In this document: piece by piece, positions 1-7,606 of the stretch | How positions within the stretch are numbered: the first letter of the stretch is position 1 | How the letters are laid out: each line of letters starts with the position of its first letter | Assembly: GCA_030634425.1 (NCBI GenBank) | Contig: DAOWAU010000008.1 | Coordinates: 1-13,758, forward strand | Length of the DNA stretch: 13,758 nt | Source of the DNA: Dehalococcoidia bacterium | Lineage (GTDB): Bacteria; Chloroflexota; Dehalococcoidia; Dehalococcoidales; E44-bin46 | Direction of reading: 5' to 3' | Notes under the pieces: generated by a model | The model's database searches: none | Seen by the model: the letters and a program-made list of their open reading frames with translations, nothing else | Told to the model about the DNA's origin: nothing | Translations under genes and position numbers: made by a program

Positions 1-61
1 CCACTCTCCACCCTCCTGCCCTCCCAGAACGGATGCTCTGGAAAAACAGCCCCGTCGAGCC

Positions 62-79
62 CATAACTTGATAGTTATG
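62..79. repeat. Short inverted repeat (7-bp arms, 4-base loop)
   Basis: CATAACT at 62-68 is the exact reverse complement of AGTTATG at 73-79, separated by TGAT. It could be a protein-binding site or a small hairpin. No gene is visible directly beside it, and no role can be assigned. Confidence 0.4.
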
Positions 80-101
80 TGCCCTAAGTTCCTATTCGCG
101 T

Positions 102-200
102 CCCTATTCGGCGGGAATTACCCCACCGTGCCCCCCTTTCAGCCCGCCCTGGGCCGTTTTTCTGCGGGGCGAATTGGGATTGTTTGGGGGTCGAATAGGG
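102..200. repeat. GC-rich element flanked by inverted CCCTATTCG / CGAATAGGG
   Basis: CCCTATTCG at 102-110 is matched by its exact reverse complement at 192-200, with a further direct copy of CCTATTCG at 91-98. Between them lies a very G/C-skewed core, including GCCC-GCCCT-GGGC at 142-154 followed by TTTTT at 157-161, which resembles a weak intrinsic terminator for plus-strand transcription entering from outside the window. A non-coding repeat unit is the main alternative. Confidence 0.3.
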
Positions 201-288
201 GTTTTTAGCATAGAAGGTCGACATCATTGATTAGTTGGGAAAGTCACGGCGCCGTAGTAATATTCATGTGGAAATGGCATACAATGAC

Positions 289-663
289 TCACTTGGGAAT
301 TTTCAGGAATTTACTGATTGTATCCAGCAGTTCCTTCTGGGTAAACGGCTTGGTTATATAACCGTCAGCACCTGCCTCTTCGGCAAGTTTCTTATTGTGT
401 TCATAGCCGAGGCCAGTGAGCATGACCACAGGGATACTCCTGGTTGTCTTGTCTCGCTTAATCATTGAGCAGGCTTGGTAGCCATCCATATTGGGCATTA
501 TTATATCCATGAGGATAAGGTCTGGCTTATGCTTGCGAGCTATATCTACTGCTTCATCGCCATCACATGCTTCGAGTAAGATAAACTTACCGCTAAGAAA
601 CGCTCTTGCCAGCGACCTGATAGTTTGTTCATCATCTACTACAAGGATGCTTGGTTTTTCCAT
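289..663 (-). CDS. Single-domain response regulator (CheY/Spo0F-like receiver)
   Basis: This 124-residue protein is one complete phosphoacceptor receiver domain with no output domain. The acidic pair Asp10-Asp11 follows a hydrophobic first strand, the phosphoacceptor is Asp53 in the strand LILMDIIMP, Thr83 sits in VVMLTG, and Lys105 lies in the conserved KPF loop. All key residues are present, so it should be phosphorylated by a histidine kinase and act by binding a partner, as CheY or Spo0F does. No kinase is encoded nearby, so the partner is unknown. The ATG start is supported by AAGGAGGA at 671-678, seven bases upstream, and by a good promoter further upstream. The gene stands alone, transcribed away from ychF. 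Confidence 0.93.
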   Translation of the reverse strand: MEKPSILVVDDEQTIRSLARAFLSGKFILLEACDGDEAVDIARKHKPDLILMDIIMPNMDGYQACSMIKRDKTTRSIPVVMLTGLGYEHNKKLAEEAGADGYITKPFTQKELLDTISKFLKIPK

Positions 664-710
664 TAGGTTATCCTCCTTACAGCTTCTCTTACTGCAGTCT
701 TTAGCTCCTC

Positions 711-740
711 ATTAGAGGTTATGTTTCTAAGTCATGTCAA
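711..740 (-). promoter_or_regulatory. Sigma70-type promoter for the response regulator
   Basis: On the minus strand a perfect -35 TTGACA (735-740) is followed after 18 bases by TCTAAT (711-716), a five-of-six match to the -10 consensus. Transcription would start near 704, giving a leader of about 40 bases that contains the strong ribosome binding site of the response regulator. Confidence 0.6.
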
Positions 741-743
741 ACT

Positions 744-789
744 AAAAAGGGCACCAGCCACCGCCATCAATTCAGCGGTTCCGTCGCCC
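744..789 (-). terminator. Possible hairpin terminator or attenuator upstream of the response regulator
   Basis: Read on the minus strand, GGGC (789-786) pairs with GCCC (752-749), and inside it ACCGC (779-775) pairs with GCGGT (764-760); a run of five T follows at 748-744. The two stems are separated by an unpaired internal loop, so the hairpin is imperfect. It lies just before the promoter of the response regulator and could end a transcript begun at the promoter at 861-889. Confidence 0.35.
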
Positions 790-860
790 TCTCATCTCAT
801 ATGGGCCTCATATCAATTCCTTTTACGTCATGTCAGGCAGTCTCACGGCCTCCTGCTTAA

Positions 861-889
861 AGTCTAGTTCCGATGTGAACCAATGTCAA
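861..889 (-). promoter_or_regulatory. Second candidate promoter upstream of the response regulator
   Basis: A perfect TTGACA on the minus strand (884-889) is followed after 17 bases by TAGACT (861-866), a four-of-six -10 match. Transcription would begin near 854, about 190 bases before the response regulator start, and would run into the hairpin and T-run at 744-789. It may therefore drive a short RNA or an attenuated leader rather than the gene directly. Confidence 0.35.
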
Positions 890-992
890 TGCCCTAAGGT
901 GGGATTAGGCGCTGGGGGCATCGCGCCCAAGCTCGCCCAGGGGCGCCACGGCGCGAAACGGGGCCTGCCAAGCAGTATTTGCGCTAAGGCGC

Positions 993-2099
993 TTAGACAT
1001 TAAATAGGAAGGTGATTATATCGCCGTCCTGAACTATATAGTCCTTGCCCTCCAGTCGGAGGAGCCCTTTCTTGCGAGCTTCAGCCAAGTTGCCACACTT
1101 CATCATGTCGTCGTAGCTGATAACCTCTGCCCGGATGAACCCCTTTTCCATATCGGTGTGGATTTTACCTGCGGCTTTAACAGCGCAGGTGTTATGCTTA
1201 ATAGACCAGGCCTTAACCTCGCCGGAGGCTATGGTGAAGAACGAGATTAGCTCTAGTAATTCGTAGGATGATTTGATAGTGCGGTCAAGCCCGGATTCTG
1301 TTATGCCGAATTCAGCGCGGAAGTTCTCGGCAGCGCTCTCATCTAATTGAGCCAGCTCCATTTCTAGCTCGCCACAGATGGCGATAACGGCGCACTTTGG
1401 CCGTGAATGACGCGCTTTAAGCTCCTCTTCTAAAGATGCTGTCTGGGGTAGCTGGTCTTCTCCAATATTGACCACTATTAATAGTGGCTTAGCGGTGAGA
1501 AACTGGTAATTGGCAATTGTTTTGACCTCATCAGGAGGCAGCTTCAGTTCTCTGATGGGCGCCTCTTTTTCCAGATGAGCCTTAATCTTTGTCAGCAGTT
1601 CTTGCTCTCGGAGGAGACCTTGACGCTCAGGCTGTTTAGCCCCTTTTAGAGACTCGTCTATCCTCTCCAGCCTCCTCTCCAGTAACGCTAGGTCGGAGAA
1701 GGCGAGTTCCAGATCCATGGTGGCGATGTCCCGCTCTACATCCAGGCTACCCTTGATATGGGGTACACTTTCATTGGTGAAGGCTCGGACTACATTAATA
1801 AGAGCATCCACGCTGGTAAGTTGGTTCAGGAGTTGTCCGCTTATAGCCTTTTCCTCAACCAAATCCCTAACCGAAGCTCCGATGTCGAGGTATCTTACCT
1901 CGGCTGGGACTACCTTTTTGGGATGAAATATATCGACTAACCTGTTGAGGCGGGGTTCGGGGACCTTAGCTATTCCAATGTGAGGAGCCAGCCCTTCGTG
2001 GGTATGGCTTTCGGCATGAACCTTGCCCTTGGTTAAGGCGTTGAAAATAGTTGTCCTGCCGCTTTGAGGCAATCCTATGATGCCAATGCCAACGCTCAT
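993..2099 (-). CDS. YchF/OLA1-like P-loop protein with degenerate nucleotide-binding motifs
   Basis: The 368-residue length and layout match YchF: an N-terminal G domain, a helical insert around 120-190, and a C-terminal TGS/DUF933 domain with hallmark segments such as KGFIRAEVISYDD, LRLEGKDYIVQDGD and a final FNV. YchF proteins bind ATP or GTP and associate with ribosomes. Here the key motifs are altered. The P-loop reads GLPQSGRTT (residues 9-17), with Arg15 where the catalytic Lys is expected. The usual DxxG glycine and glycine-rich switch II are replaced by DIGASVRDLVEEKA. The NxxE base-recognition motif survives as NIGE. It is probably a diverged paralogue with weak or no nucleotide hydrolysis. 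The ATG is chosen because the P-loop begins at once, though no strong ribosome binding site precedes it. It is divergent from holA. Confidence 0.85.
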   Translation of the reverse strand: MSVGIGIIGLPQSGRTTIFNALTKGKVHAESHTHEGLAPHIGIAKVPEPRLNRLVDIFHPKKVVPAEVRYLDIGASVRDLVEEKAISGQLLNQLTSVDALINVVRAFTNESVPHIKGSLDVERDIATMDLELAFSDLALLERRLERIDESLKGAKQPERQGLLREQELLTKIKAHLEKEAPIRELKLPPDEVKTIANYQFLTAKPLLIVVNIGEDQLPQTASLEEELKARHSRPKCAVIAICGELEMELAQLDESAAENFRAEFGITESGLDRTIKSSYELLELISFFTIASGEVKAWSIKHNTCAVKAAGKIHTDMEKGFIRAEVISYDDMMKCGNLAEARKKGLLRLEGKDYIVQDGDIITFLFNV

Positions 2100-2182
2100 T
2101 GATTTAACCAGTGCCAGGAGGGCAAGTATCGCTTATCTTCATTTTACTCCCCGCTGTTCTTCAATACAAATCGGGGTCGGTG

Positions 2183-2191
2183 TGATAGAAT
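2183..2191 (+). promoter_or_regulatory. Possible extended -10 promoter for holA
   Basis: TGATAGAAT at 2183-2191 matches the extended -10 form TGnTATAAT with one change in the hexamer. The -35 region is poor, as is common for extended -10 promoters. Transcription near 2198 would give a leader of about 20 bases containing the AAGGAG site of holA, which supports the TTG start at 2218 over any upstream start. Confidence 0.35.
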
Positions 2192-2217
2192 GGAGGAGAC
2201 CTAAGGAGAGACAAACC

Positions 2218-3216
2218 TTGTTGTATATCCTATCGGGGCAGGATGATTTTTCTCTTAGCCAGTCGTTGGAAGAGATAAAGAAAGGTATGGGCGACCAGGA
2301 ACTTTTAGCGACTAATACCACCGTATTTGATGGTCGGCAGGTAACCCCAGACCAATTAAGAGCTGTTTGTGAGACGGCGCCTTTTCTTTCTGAGAAGCGA
2401 TTGGTCATCGTCAAGGGGTTATTGGGGCGCTTTGAATCCAAAAGTAAACCCAGCGGTCGTAAGAAGACCGCCTCGGCGACTAACCGGCAAAACGAGTATA
2501 AATCATTAGCTGTCTGCATCAATGAGGTACCTGATAGCACCATATTGGTATTGGTAGATGGTAAACTAAGGAGCAGTAATCCTCTACTCAAGGCGCTTTC
2601 AGCTAAGGCAACGGTAAAGACCTTTCCTCTATTGAGGGATACCGAGCTTCGCAGGTGGATTCAAAGGCGGGTGAGGGAGGAAAGCGGTAGTATATCTCCA
2701 CAGGCAGTAAACCTGCTGGCTAGGCTTGTCGGTAACAATCTATGGATTATGAGAAGTGAGATTGACAAGCTTATCCTCTTCGCCTCAGGTCGCCGCGTTG
2801 AAGATGGGGATGTCGATAGGGTGGTGAGCTATGCCCGGCAGGTTAGTGTTTTCGCCATGGTTGATGCCATCCTTGAATTCAGGGCTCGGTTAGCTGAACA
2901 AGCCCTCCATCAGTTGCTGGAGAGGGGAGCCCCCTCAGCTTATCTTCTGGTTATGTTATCACGGCAGGTTCAGTTGATAGTTCGGGCAAAAGAGCTGAGG
3001 AATCAGAGGGCATCTGAAGCGGAGATTCAGAATAAGTTGGGGTTGACCTCAGAATTTACTTTACATAAAACACTGGAGCAGGCTGGTAGACACTCCCTGG
3101 AACGACTTAAGGAGGTCTATCATAAACTCTTGGAGACTGACCTCTCTATTAAAACAGGGAAGTATGATGGCGAGCTTGCTCTCAGTATGCTCATTGCTGA
3201 GCTATGTGCTCGTTGA
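2218..3216 (+). CDS. holA: DNA polymerase III subunit delta (clamp loader)
   Basis: The delta subunit is the part of the clamp-loader complex that opens the beta sliding clamp. From the TTG at 2218 the protein has 332 residues, the usual size for the family. It starts with the typical LYILSGQDDF strand-loop, followed by the APFLSEKRLVIVKG segment of the N-terminal AAA+-like domain. The middle contains the LVGNNLWIMRSEIDKL segment, where delta proteins carry their conserved helix. The C-terminal collar helices end in KTGKYDGELALSMLIAELC. The frame stays open upstream to 2077, but that extension overlaps the divergent YchF-like gene and has no family character. AAGGAG at 2203-2208 lies nine bases before the TTG. 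An in-frame GTG at 2182 is a weaker alternative start. Confidence 0.9.
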   Translation: MLYILSGQDDFSLSQSLEEIKKGMGDQELLATNTTVFDGRQVTPDQLRAVCETAPFLSEKRLVIVKGLLGRFESKSKPSGRKKTASATNRQNEYKSLAVCINEVPDSTILVLVDGKLRSSNPLLKALSAKATVKTFPLLRDTELRRWIQRRVREESGSISPQAVNLLARLVGNNLWIMRSEIDKLILFASGRRVEDGDVDRVVSYARQVSVFAMVDAILEFRARLAEQALHQLLERGAPSAYLLVMLSRQVQLIVRAKELRNQRASEAEIQNKLGLTSEFTLHKTLEQAGRHSLERLKEVYHKLLETDLSIKTGKYDGELALSMLIAELCAR

Positions 3217-3241
3217 CAGCTAGTATGAGTTACATTAAAAT
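3213..3241 (+). promoter_or_regulatory. Near-consensus sigma70 promoter for alaS
   Basis: A perfect TTGACA at 3213-3218, overlapping the TGA stop of holA, is followed after exactly 17 bases by TAAAAT at 3236-3241. Transcription should begin near 3248, about 30 bases before the GTG start of alaS. So alaS can be expressed independently of holA. Confidence 0.7.
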
Positions 3242-3279
3242 CGTATAACAATTGTTTTTGACCGATGGTGAACAGATAA

Positions 3280-5898
3280 GTGACTGGTGATGAGCTTCGG
3301 GCGGCATTCCTGAGTTTCTTTGAGGAGAAAGGGCATACAGTCGTTCCCAGTTCCTCTTTGGTGCCGCATGGTGACCCCACTTTACTGCTTACTAGCGCTG
3401 GCATGGTGCAGTTCAAACACTACTATTTGGGAGAGGCAGCGCCCCCCAATCGTCGTTTGGCGTCATGTCAAAAGTGCTTTCGGGCTACTGATATTGAGTC
3501 AGTGGGTGACCCTCATCATCTTACCTTCTTTGAAATGCTGGGTAACTTCAGTGTTGGTGACTACTTTAAGCGGGAAGCCATTAACTGGGCGTGGGAGTTC
3601 GTTACCCAGCGTTTGGAGCTTCCCTCCTCACGACTATGGATAACCATCTTCCTCGACGATGATGAGTCTTTTGGCTACTGGCGAGAGATAGGTATCCCTG
3701 AGGACAGAATATTACGGTTTGGTGAAGAAGATAACTTCTGGGGGCCAGCCGGCGATTCTGGACCCTGTGGGCCTTGCAGTGAGATTATCTATGACTTTGG
3801 GGAAGGGGTTGGTTGCGGGAAGGCTTCTTGTGCCCCCGGCTGTGATTGTGGTCGGTTTTCTGAGATTTGGAACCTGGTATTTACCCAGTATAACCAGGAC
3901 AAAGAAGGACAGCGCACCCTGTTGCCAAAACCTAATATTGATACTGGCCTGGGTTTGGAGAGAACCGCAGCCATAATGCAGGGTAAAACCTCCGTCTATG
4001 AGACCGACTTCTTTGTTCCTTTAATGGAATGTGTATCCGGGCTAGCGGGGAAGAAATACGGTTCTGACAAGAGCACTGACAATGCTATGCGAATAGTAGC
4101 TGAGCATTCACGGGGAATCGCCTTCCTTATCGGTGATGGCGTAATCCCTGGTAATGAGGGGCGGGGTTATGTGCTGCGCCGGCTATTGCGCCGGGCGGCG
4201 CTCTTCGGCCGAAGGCTGGGAGTGGGTAAACCGTTCATGGTTGAGGTAGCTAAGACCATCATGGAACATATGGGACATGTTTACCCTGAAATAGTGCAAA
4301 AGCGGGACTTCATTATCGAGGTCATTGAACATGAGGAGGCCAGGTTCAACGAGACCCTTACCACCGGGCTGGAATTGTTAGATGAGGCTGTGGAGGAACT
4401 GGTGGGGAAAGGGAAAAGTAAAATCCCTGGCGAGAAGGCTTTTAAACTATACGATACCTATGGCTTCCCTGTGGAGCTAACCACTGAGGTCGCTGCCGAG
4501 CGCGGTTTCTCAGTGGATTTGGAGGGCTTTGAAAAGGAAATGGAGAAACAGCGGGAGCGAGCCCAAGCCGCCCAGAAATTTGAGGTTACTTCTGAGGGAA
4601 TGGCTGGATTACAAGCGCAGCTTGATGTTGAAGCAACCCTCTTTGTTGGCTATGATACTTTGAGACATAAATCGGTTATTTCTTGCATCTTGGTTGACAG
4701 TGAGCTGGCGGAGACGATACAGGAGGGGGAGGAGGCAAGCCTGGTCTTGGAGTCCACCCCCTTCTATGGTGAGATGGGGGGGCAGGTGGGTGATATTGGT
4801 AAGATAACCAGCCCGTCGGGAAGCTTTTCGGTTACTGATACCATTCGAGTTCCCCCGGACATCACTGTCCATCACGGGCATGTCGGCCGAGGCAGTTTAA
4901 CGGTGGGGGATGAGGTTGAGGCTGAAGTAGATGAGGAGCAGCGACTTGATATTGCTCGTAATCATACCGCCACCCACTTGCTCCAGTTGGCTCTGCGGCA
5001 GGTATTAGGTGAGCATGTTCAGCAAAAGGGCTCACTGGTGGCTCCAGATAGGTTTAGATTCGATTTCTCTCACCTAAATGCCTTGATGCCTGAAGAGCTG
5101 CAAGAGGTAAACCATATTGTTAATGATAAAATTCGCCATAACCTGAAGGTGTACAGTGAAGAGATGCCGTATAAAAAGGCGGTAGATGAAGGGGCTATCG
5201 CTCTATTTGATGAAAAGTATGGCGATGTAGTTCGAGTGGTGAAAATAGGTGAGCCGGTGATTAGCGCCGAGCTGTGTGGTGGTACCCATGTGGACTCAAC
5301 CGGGGAGATAGGCTTCTTTCGCATTATCGGTGAGAGTAGCATTGGTGCCGGGTTGCGTCGTATTGAGGCTGTTACCGGCAGGGGGGCTGATGTGCTTATT
5401 GACCGACAATTTTCCCAGTGGAACGACGTTGCCCAGGCTCTGGGCGCTTCACCTGATGATATCCAGGGCAAGGTATCAAGCTTGGTTGCTGAAATAAGCA
5501 AAGAACGCCGGCGAGCCCTGGCTCTGGAGAGGGGACTGTCCAAGGAAGTAGTTACATCCTTATTGGGTCAGGCAGAGGTGGTTAAAGGGGTAAGGGTGCT
5601 GGTAGCCAAGGTGCCATCTTCACGGCTGGAGGCTCTACGCGAGATGAGTGACCTGCTCAGAGAGAAATTAAAGAGCGTGGTGATAGTTCTGGGGACCATT
5701 TACGATAATAAACCTCTTTTCTTGGCCGCAGTAACCCTTGACTTAGTTGATAAAGGCTACAATGCTGGGAAGATAGTTAGGCAGGTAGCCGAGGTTACCG
5801 GTGGTGGAGGTGGGGGCAAAGCCCATTTTGCTCAGGCGGGTGGCAAGGATAAAAAGAAATTAGACGAAGCCCTTCGACTGGTGAAGAGCTTGATATAG
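3280..5898 (+). CDS. alaS: Alanyl-tRNA synthetase
   Basis: This enzyme charges tRNA-Ala with alanine and edits mischarged serine and glycine. The 872 residues are full length. The class II catalytic domain shows TSAGMVQFK (about 38-46) and GNFSVGDYF (88-96). The editing domain carries the zinc-binding set His562, His566 (HTATH) and Cys666, His670 (CGGTH), all intact and numbered almost as in the E. coli enzyme. The C-terminal DHHA1 domain ends with the glycine-rich GGGGGGKAHFAQAGG segment. Translation starts at GTG, giving MTGDELR, the usual family N-terminus; the ribosome binding site is weak. Its own promoter overlaps the end of holA, and ruvX follows 45 bases downstream, probably in the same transcript. 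Confidence 0.98.
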   Translation: MTGDELRAAFLSFFEEKGHTVVPSSSLVPHGDPTLLLTSAGMVQFKHYYLGEAAPPNRRLASCQKCFRATDIESVGDPHHLTFFEMLGNFSVGDYFKREAINWAWEFVTQRLELPSSRLWITIFLDDDESFGYWREIGIPEDRILRFGEEDNFWGPAGDSGPCGPCSEIIYDFGEGVGCGKASCAPGCDCGRFSEIWNLVFTQYNQDKEGQRTLLPKPNIDTGLGLERTAAIMQGKTSVYETDFFVPLMECVSGLAGKKYGSDKSTDNAMRIVAEHSRGIAFLIGDGVIPGNEGRGYVLRRLLRRAALFGRRLGVGKPFMVEVAKTIMEHMGHVYPEIVQKRDFIIEVIEHEEARFNETLTTGLELLDEAVEELVGKGKSKIPGEKAFKLYDTYGFPVELTTEVAAERGFSVDLEGFEKEMEKQRERAQAAQKFEVTSEGMAGLQAQLDVEATLFVGYDTLRHKSVISCILVDSELAETIQEGEEASLVLESTPFYGEMGGQVGDIGKITSPSGSFSVTDTIRVPPDITVHHGHVGRGSLTVGDEVEAEVDEEQRLDIARNHTATHLLQLALRQVLGEHVQQKGSLVAPDRFRFDFSHLNALMPEELQEVNHIVNDKIRHNLKVYSEEMPYKKAVDEGAIALFDEKYGDVVRVVKIGEPVISAELCGGTHVDSTGEIGFFRIIGESSIGAGLRRIEAVTGRGADVLIDRQFSQWNDVAQALGASPDDIQGKVSSLVAEISKERRRALALERGLSKEVVTSLLGQAEVVKGVRVLVAKVPSSRLEALREMSDLLREKLKSVVIVLGTIYDNKPLFLAAVTLDLVDKGYNAGKIVRQVAEVTGGGGGGKAHFAQAGGKDKKKLDEALRLVKSLI

Positions 5899-5943
5899 GG
5901 ATTTATACTTCACCCGTAGTCAAACATCCCGGAGGTACATGCA

Positions 5944-6357
5944 ATGCGCTGCCTAGGACTTGATATTGGAGATAGGAGGATTGGGGTCGCCCTCAGCGAT
6001 CCGCATGGTGTGTTAGCCAGCCCGTTTACCATTATCGACCGCAAGGGTGGGATGGCGGATATCGGGGCTATTATCGATATCATCAGCCAGCATCAGGTGG
6101 GGCAGATTGTAGTTGGTTTGCCCCGCTCTATGGATGGTAGTCTGGGTAAGCAGGCAGAAAAGGTAAAGGCTTTTGTTGACAAACTGTGTAGCCATACCAG
6201 GGCCCCCCTGGAGTTCAGAGATGAGCGCTTATCAACAGTATTGGCTAAACGCTTGATGCGGGCAGGTAGTGCCAAAAAACGCAGAGGGAAAGCTCGTGAT
6301 GATGCTGCGGCAGCGGCAATTATTCTGCAAGGCTATCTGGATGAAGAGCATCGATGA
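5944..6357 (+). CDS. ruvX: Holliday junction resolvase-like RuvX (YqgF)
   Basis: This 137-residue RNase H-fold nuclease belongs to the YqgF/RuvX family, linked to 16S rRNA 5'-end processing and to Holliday junction resolution. It begins with the family signature LGLDIGDRRIGVALSD, with catalytic Asp7. VVGLPRSMDG follows at about 57-65, then FRDERLST with Asp93 and Glu94, and the C-terminal RDDAAAAAIILQGYL with Asp119 and Asp120. The acidic residues expected in the active site are present. The ATG is preceded by GGAGG at 5931-5935, eight bases away. Its position just after alaS is a common arrangement, and the short gap suggests co-transcription. Confidence 0.95.
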   Translation: MRCLGLDIGDRRIGVALSDPHGVLASPFTIIDRKGGMADIGAIIDIISQHQVGQIVVGLPRSMDGSLGKQAEKVKAFVDKLCSHTRAPLEFRDERLSTVLAKRLMRAGSAKKRRGKARDDAAAAAIILQGYLDEEHR

Positions 6358-6529
6358 CTTTGACTTCCAGTGAGCGGGGAGTTAACATTGGCTGCAGTAA
6401 TTGAAGTGGGGAATTCTGGTTAAAGCCAGCGAGGTGCTGCGATTTCATTAATGCTATCCCAGTTATACACTTGCAAGGAAATTTCTAGTGAAACTCGACC
6501 TTTGATGCGAAAAGTAAGGGGGGTATGCA

Positions 6530-7606
6530 ATGCCAAGGACAGGCGCTTCAATGAAAGCGGTTATTTTGATTGGTGGCGAAGGCACACGGCTACGCCCGCT
6601 TACTTATGAGGTGCCTAAGGCTATGGTGCCGGTGCTGAATCGGCCCTTCTTGGAGCATACCTTCGCCTACCTCAAGAACTATGGGGTTGGGGATGTCATC
6701 CTGGCACTGGGCTATCTTCCAGAGGTTGTTCAGAATTATTTTGGGGATGGCAGCGGCTCAGGGGTGCGGCTGACCTATGCTGTGGAGGATAGTCCGCTGG
6801 GTACTGCTGGGGCAGTAAAGAACGTTGAGCAGTGCCTAGATAGCACCTTCGTTGTTCTTAATGGGGATGTCTTCTCTGATATTGACGTAGCCGATATGCT
6901 TGCCCTTCATCGGGATAAGAGGGCAAAGGTAACCATAGCCTTGACCTGGGTGGATGACCCCTGTGCCTTCGGGGTAGTTGAAACTGATGGTGAGGGAAGG
7001 GTGAAGCGCTTTGTTGAAAAACCAAGCCCTGACCAGGTAACTAGTCACTGGATAAACGCTGGCATTTATCTCGTTGAGCCGGAAGTTTTGCAGCATGTCC
7101 CACCAAATACTCGTTATATGTTTGAGAAGGGGCTGTTTCCCCTCCTCCTTGAGCTTGGTGAGCCTATCTATGGTTATTCATCCAGCGGCTATTGGCTTGA
7201 TATGGGAACGCCGGAGAAGTACCTCTGCCTAAATTGTGACCTTTTGATGGCTAAAGCAAAGAGCGCTCTTGTTGGTGGTTTAGCCAGGGATGAGGTATGT
7301 TGCGATAAGGATGTTATCATCCATCCTTCATCTGAGGTAGCGGGACCGGCAATGATTGGTAGCAGATCTAAGATAGACCAAAAAGCGTGCATCAAGGGAC
7401 CGGTGGTTATCGGGCCAGATTGCCATATAGGAGAGGGCGCTAATATGGAGAAGGCTATATTATGGAGAGGTGTCGATACTGGGGCTGGTGTCACTGTTAA
7501 ACGGTGTATTCTGGGTACTAATATCAAGATAAAGGACAATGACCGGGTTGCCAACCGTGTCATCACTATGGAGGAGGGTCAACATGGCGAAACAATTGAG
7601 CTTTGA
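6530..7606 (+). CDS. NDP-sugar pyrophosphorylase, mannose-1-phosphate guanylyltransferase-like
   Basis: The protein joins a sugar-1-phosphate to a nucleotide to make an activated sugar for cell-surface glycans. The 358 residues comprise a nucleotidyltransferase domain and a C-terminal left-handed beta-helix. Visible motifs are the nucleotide-binding loop GGEGTRLRPLT (15-25), PKAMVPV with Lys30, the metal-binding VVLNGD (108-113), FVEKP (161-165), INAGIYL (175-181) and YWLDMGTPEKYL (221-232). From about 255 there are hexapeptide-type repeats. Length and motifs resemble GDP-mannose pyrophosphorylase, but glucose-1-phosphate uridylyl- or thymidylyltransferase activity is not excluded. A G-run at 6518-6523 supports the ATG at 6530; an internal ATG at 6551 (MKAVILIGG) is equally family-like. 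The last codons overlap a strong ribosome binding site for a broken downstream frame. Confidence 0.88.
   Translation: MPRTGASMKAVILIGGEGTRLRPLTYEVPKAMVPVLNRPFLEHTFAYLKNYGVGDVILALGYLPEVVQNYFGDGSGSGVRLTYAVEDSPLGTAGAVKNVEQCLDSTFVVLNGDVFSDIDVADMLALHRDKRAKVTIALTWVDDPCAFGVVETDGEGRVKRFVEKPSPDQVTSHWINAGIYLVEPEVLQHVPPNTRYMFEKGLFPLLLELGEPIYGYSSSGYWLDMGTPEKYLCLNCDLLMAKAKSALVGGLARDEVCCDKDVIIHPSSEVAGPAMIGSRSKIDQKACIKGPVVIGPDCHIGEGANMEKAILWRGVDTGAGVTVKRCILGTNIKIKDNDRVANRVITMEEGQHGETIEL

Larger units (their letters stand above)
1..288. other. Intergenic region, no gene recognised
   Basis: No convincing coding frame is visible. The stretch holds a short perfect inverted repeat at 62-79, two direct copies of CCTATTCG (91-98 and 103-110), an inverted copy CGAATAGGG at 192-200, and a GC-rich core with a T-run at 157-161. 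A 10-base palindrome ACGGCGCCGT sits at 246-255, just past the response regulator stop. It looks like a structured non-coding element or intergenic repeat, but the window alone cannot show whether copies exist elsewhere. Confidence 0.5.
664..992. other. Intergenic region between the response regulator and the YchF-like gene
   Basis: No coding frame with support is visible in this 329-base stretch. It holds the two minus-strand promoters and the hairpin listed separately, a direct repeat GTCATGTCA at 731-739 and 827-835, and a GC-rich segment (about 908-957) able to form GGCGC/GCGCC plus CTGGG/CCCAG pairings just downstream of the YchF-like gene. No T-run follows that GC-rich hairpin, so it is not a classical terminator. 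Confidence 0.5.

Noticed and set aside
246..255. Palindrome ACGGCGCCGT after the response regulator stop
   Set aside because: It has no loop and no T-run, so it is not a terminator, and a single 10-base palindrome is weak evidence for a binding site.
2077..2217. In-frame upstream extension of holA beginning at ATG 2077
   Set aside because: It overlaps the start of the divergent YchF-like gene, encodes no family-like sequence, and would lie upstream of the AAGGAG site and the likely promoter; the TTG at 2218 gives the normal protein length.
2139..2591. 150-codon minus-strand frame opposite holA
   Set aside because: It is an antisense shadow of holA with no recognisable domain or ribosome binding site.
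5070..5543. 157-codon minus-strand frame opposite alaS
   Set aside because: It lies entirely within the highly conserved editing-domain region of alaS and its translation is low-complexity Ser/Arg-rich; it is a shadow.
6354..6529. Short frames after ruvX (an ATG overlapping the ruvX stop, and a TTG at 6388 after GGGGAG)
   Set aside because: They run only 16 and 11 codons, have no recognisable protein, and the rest of the 172-base gap shows no convincing coding sequence or clear promoter. A decayed gene is possible but not supported.
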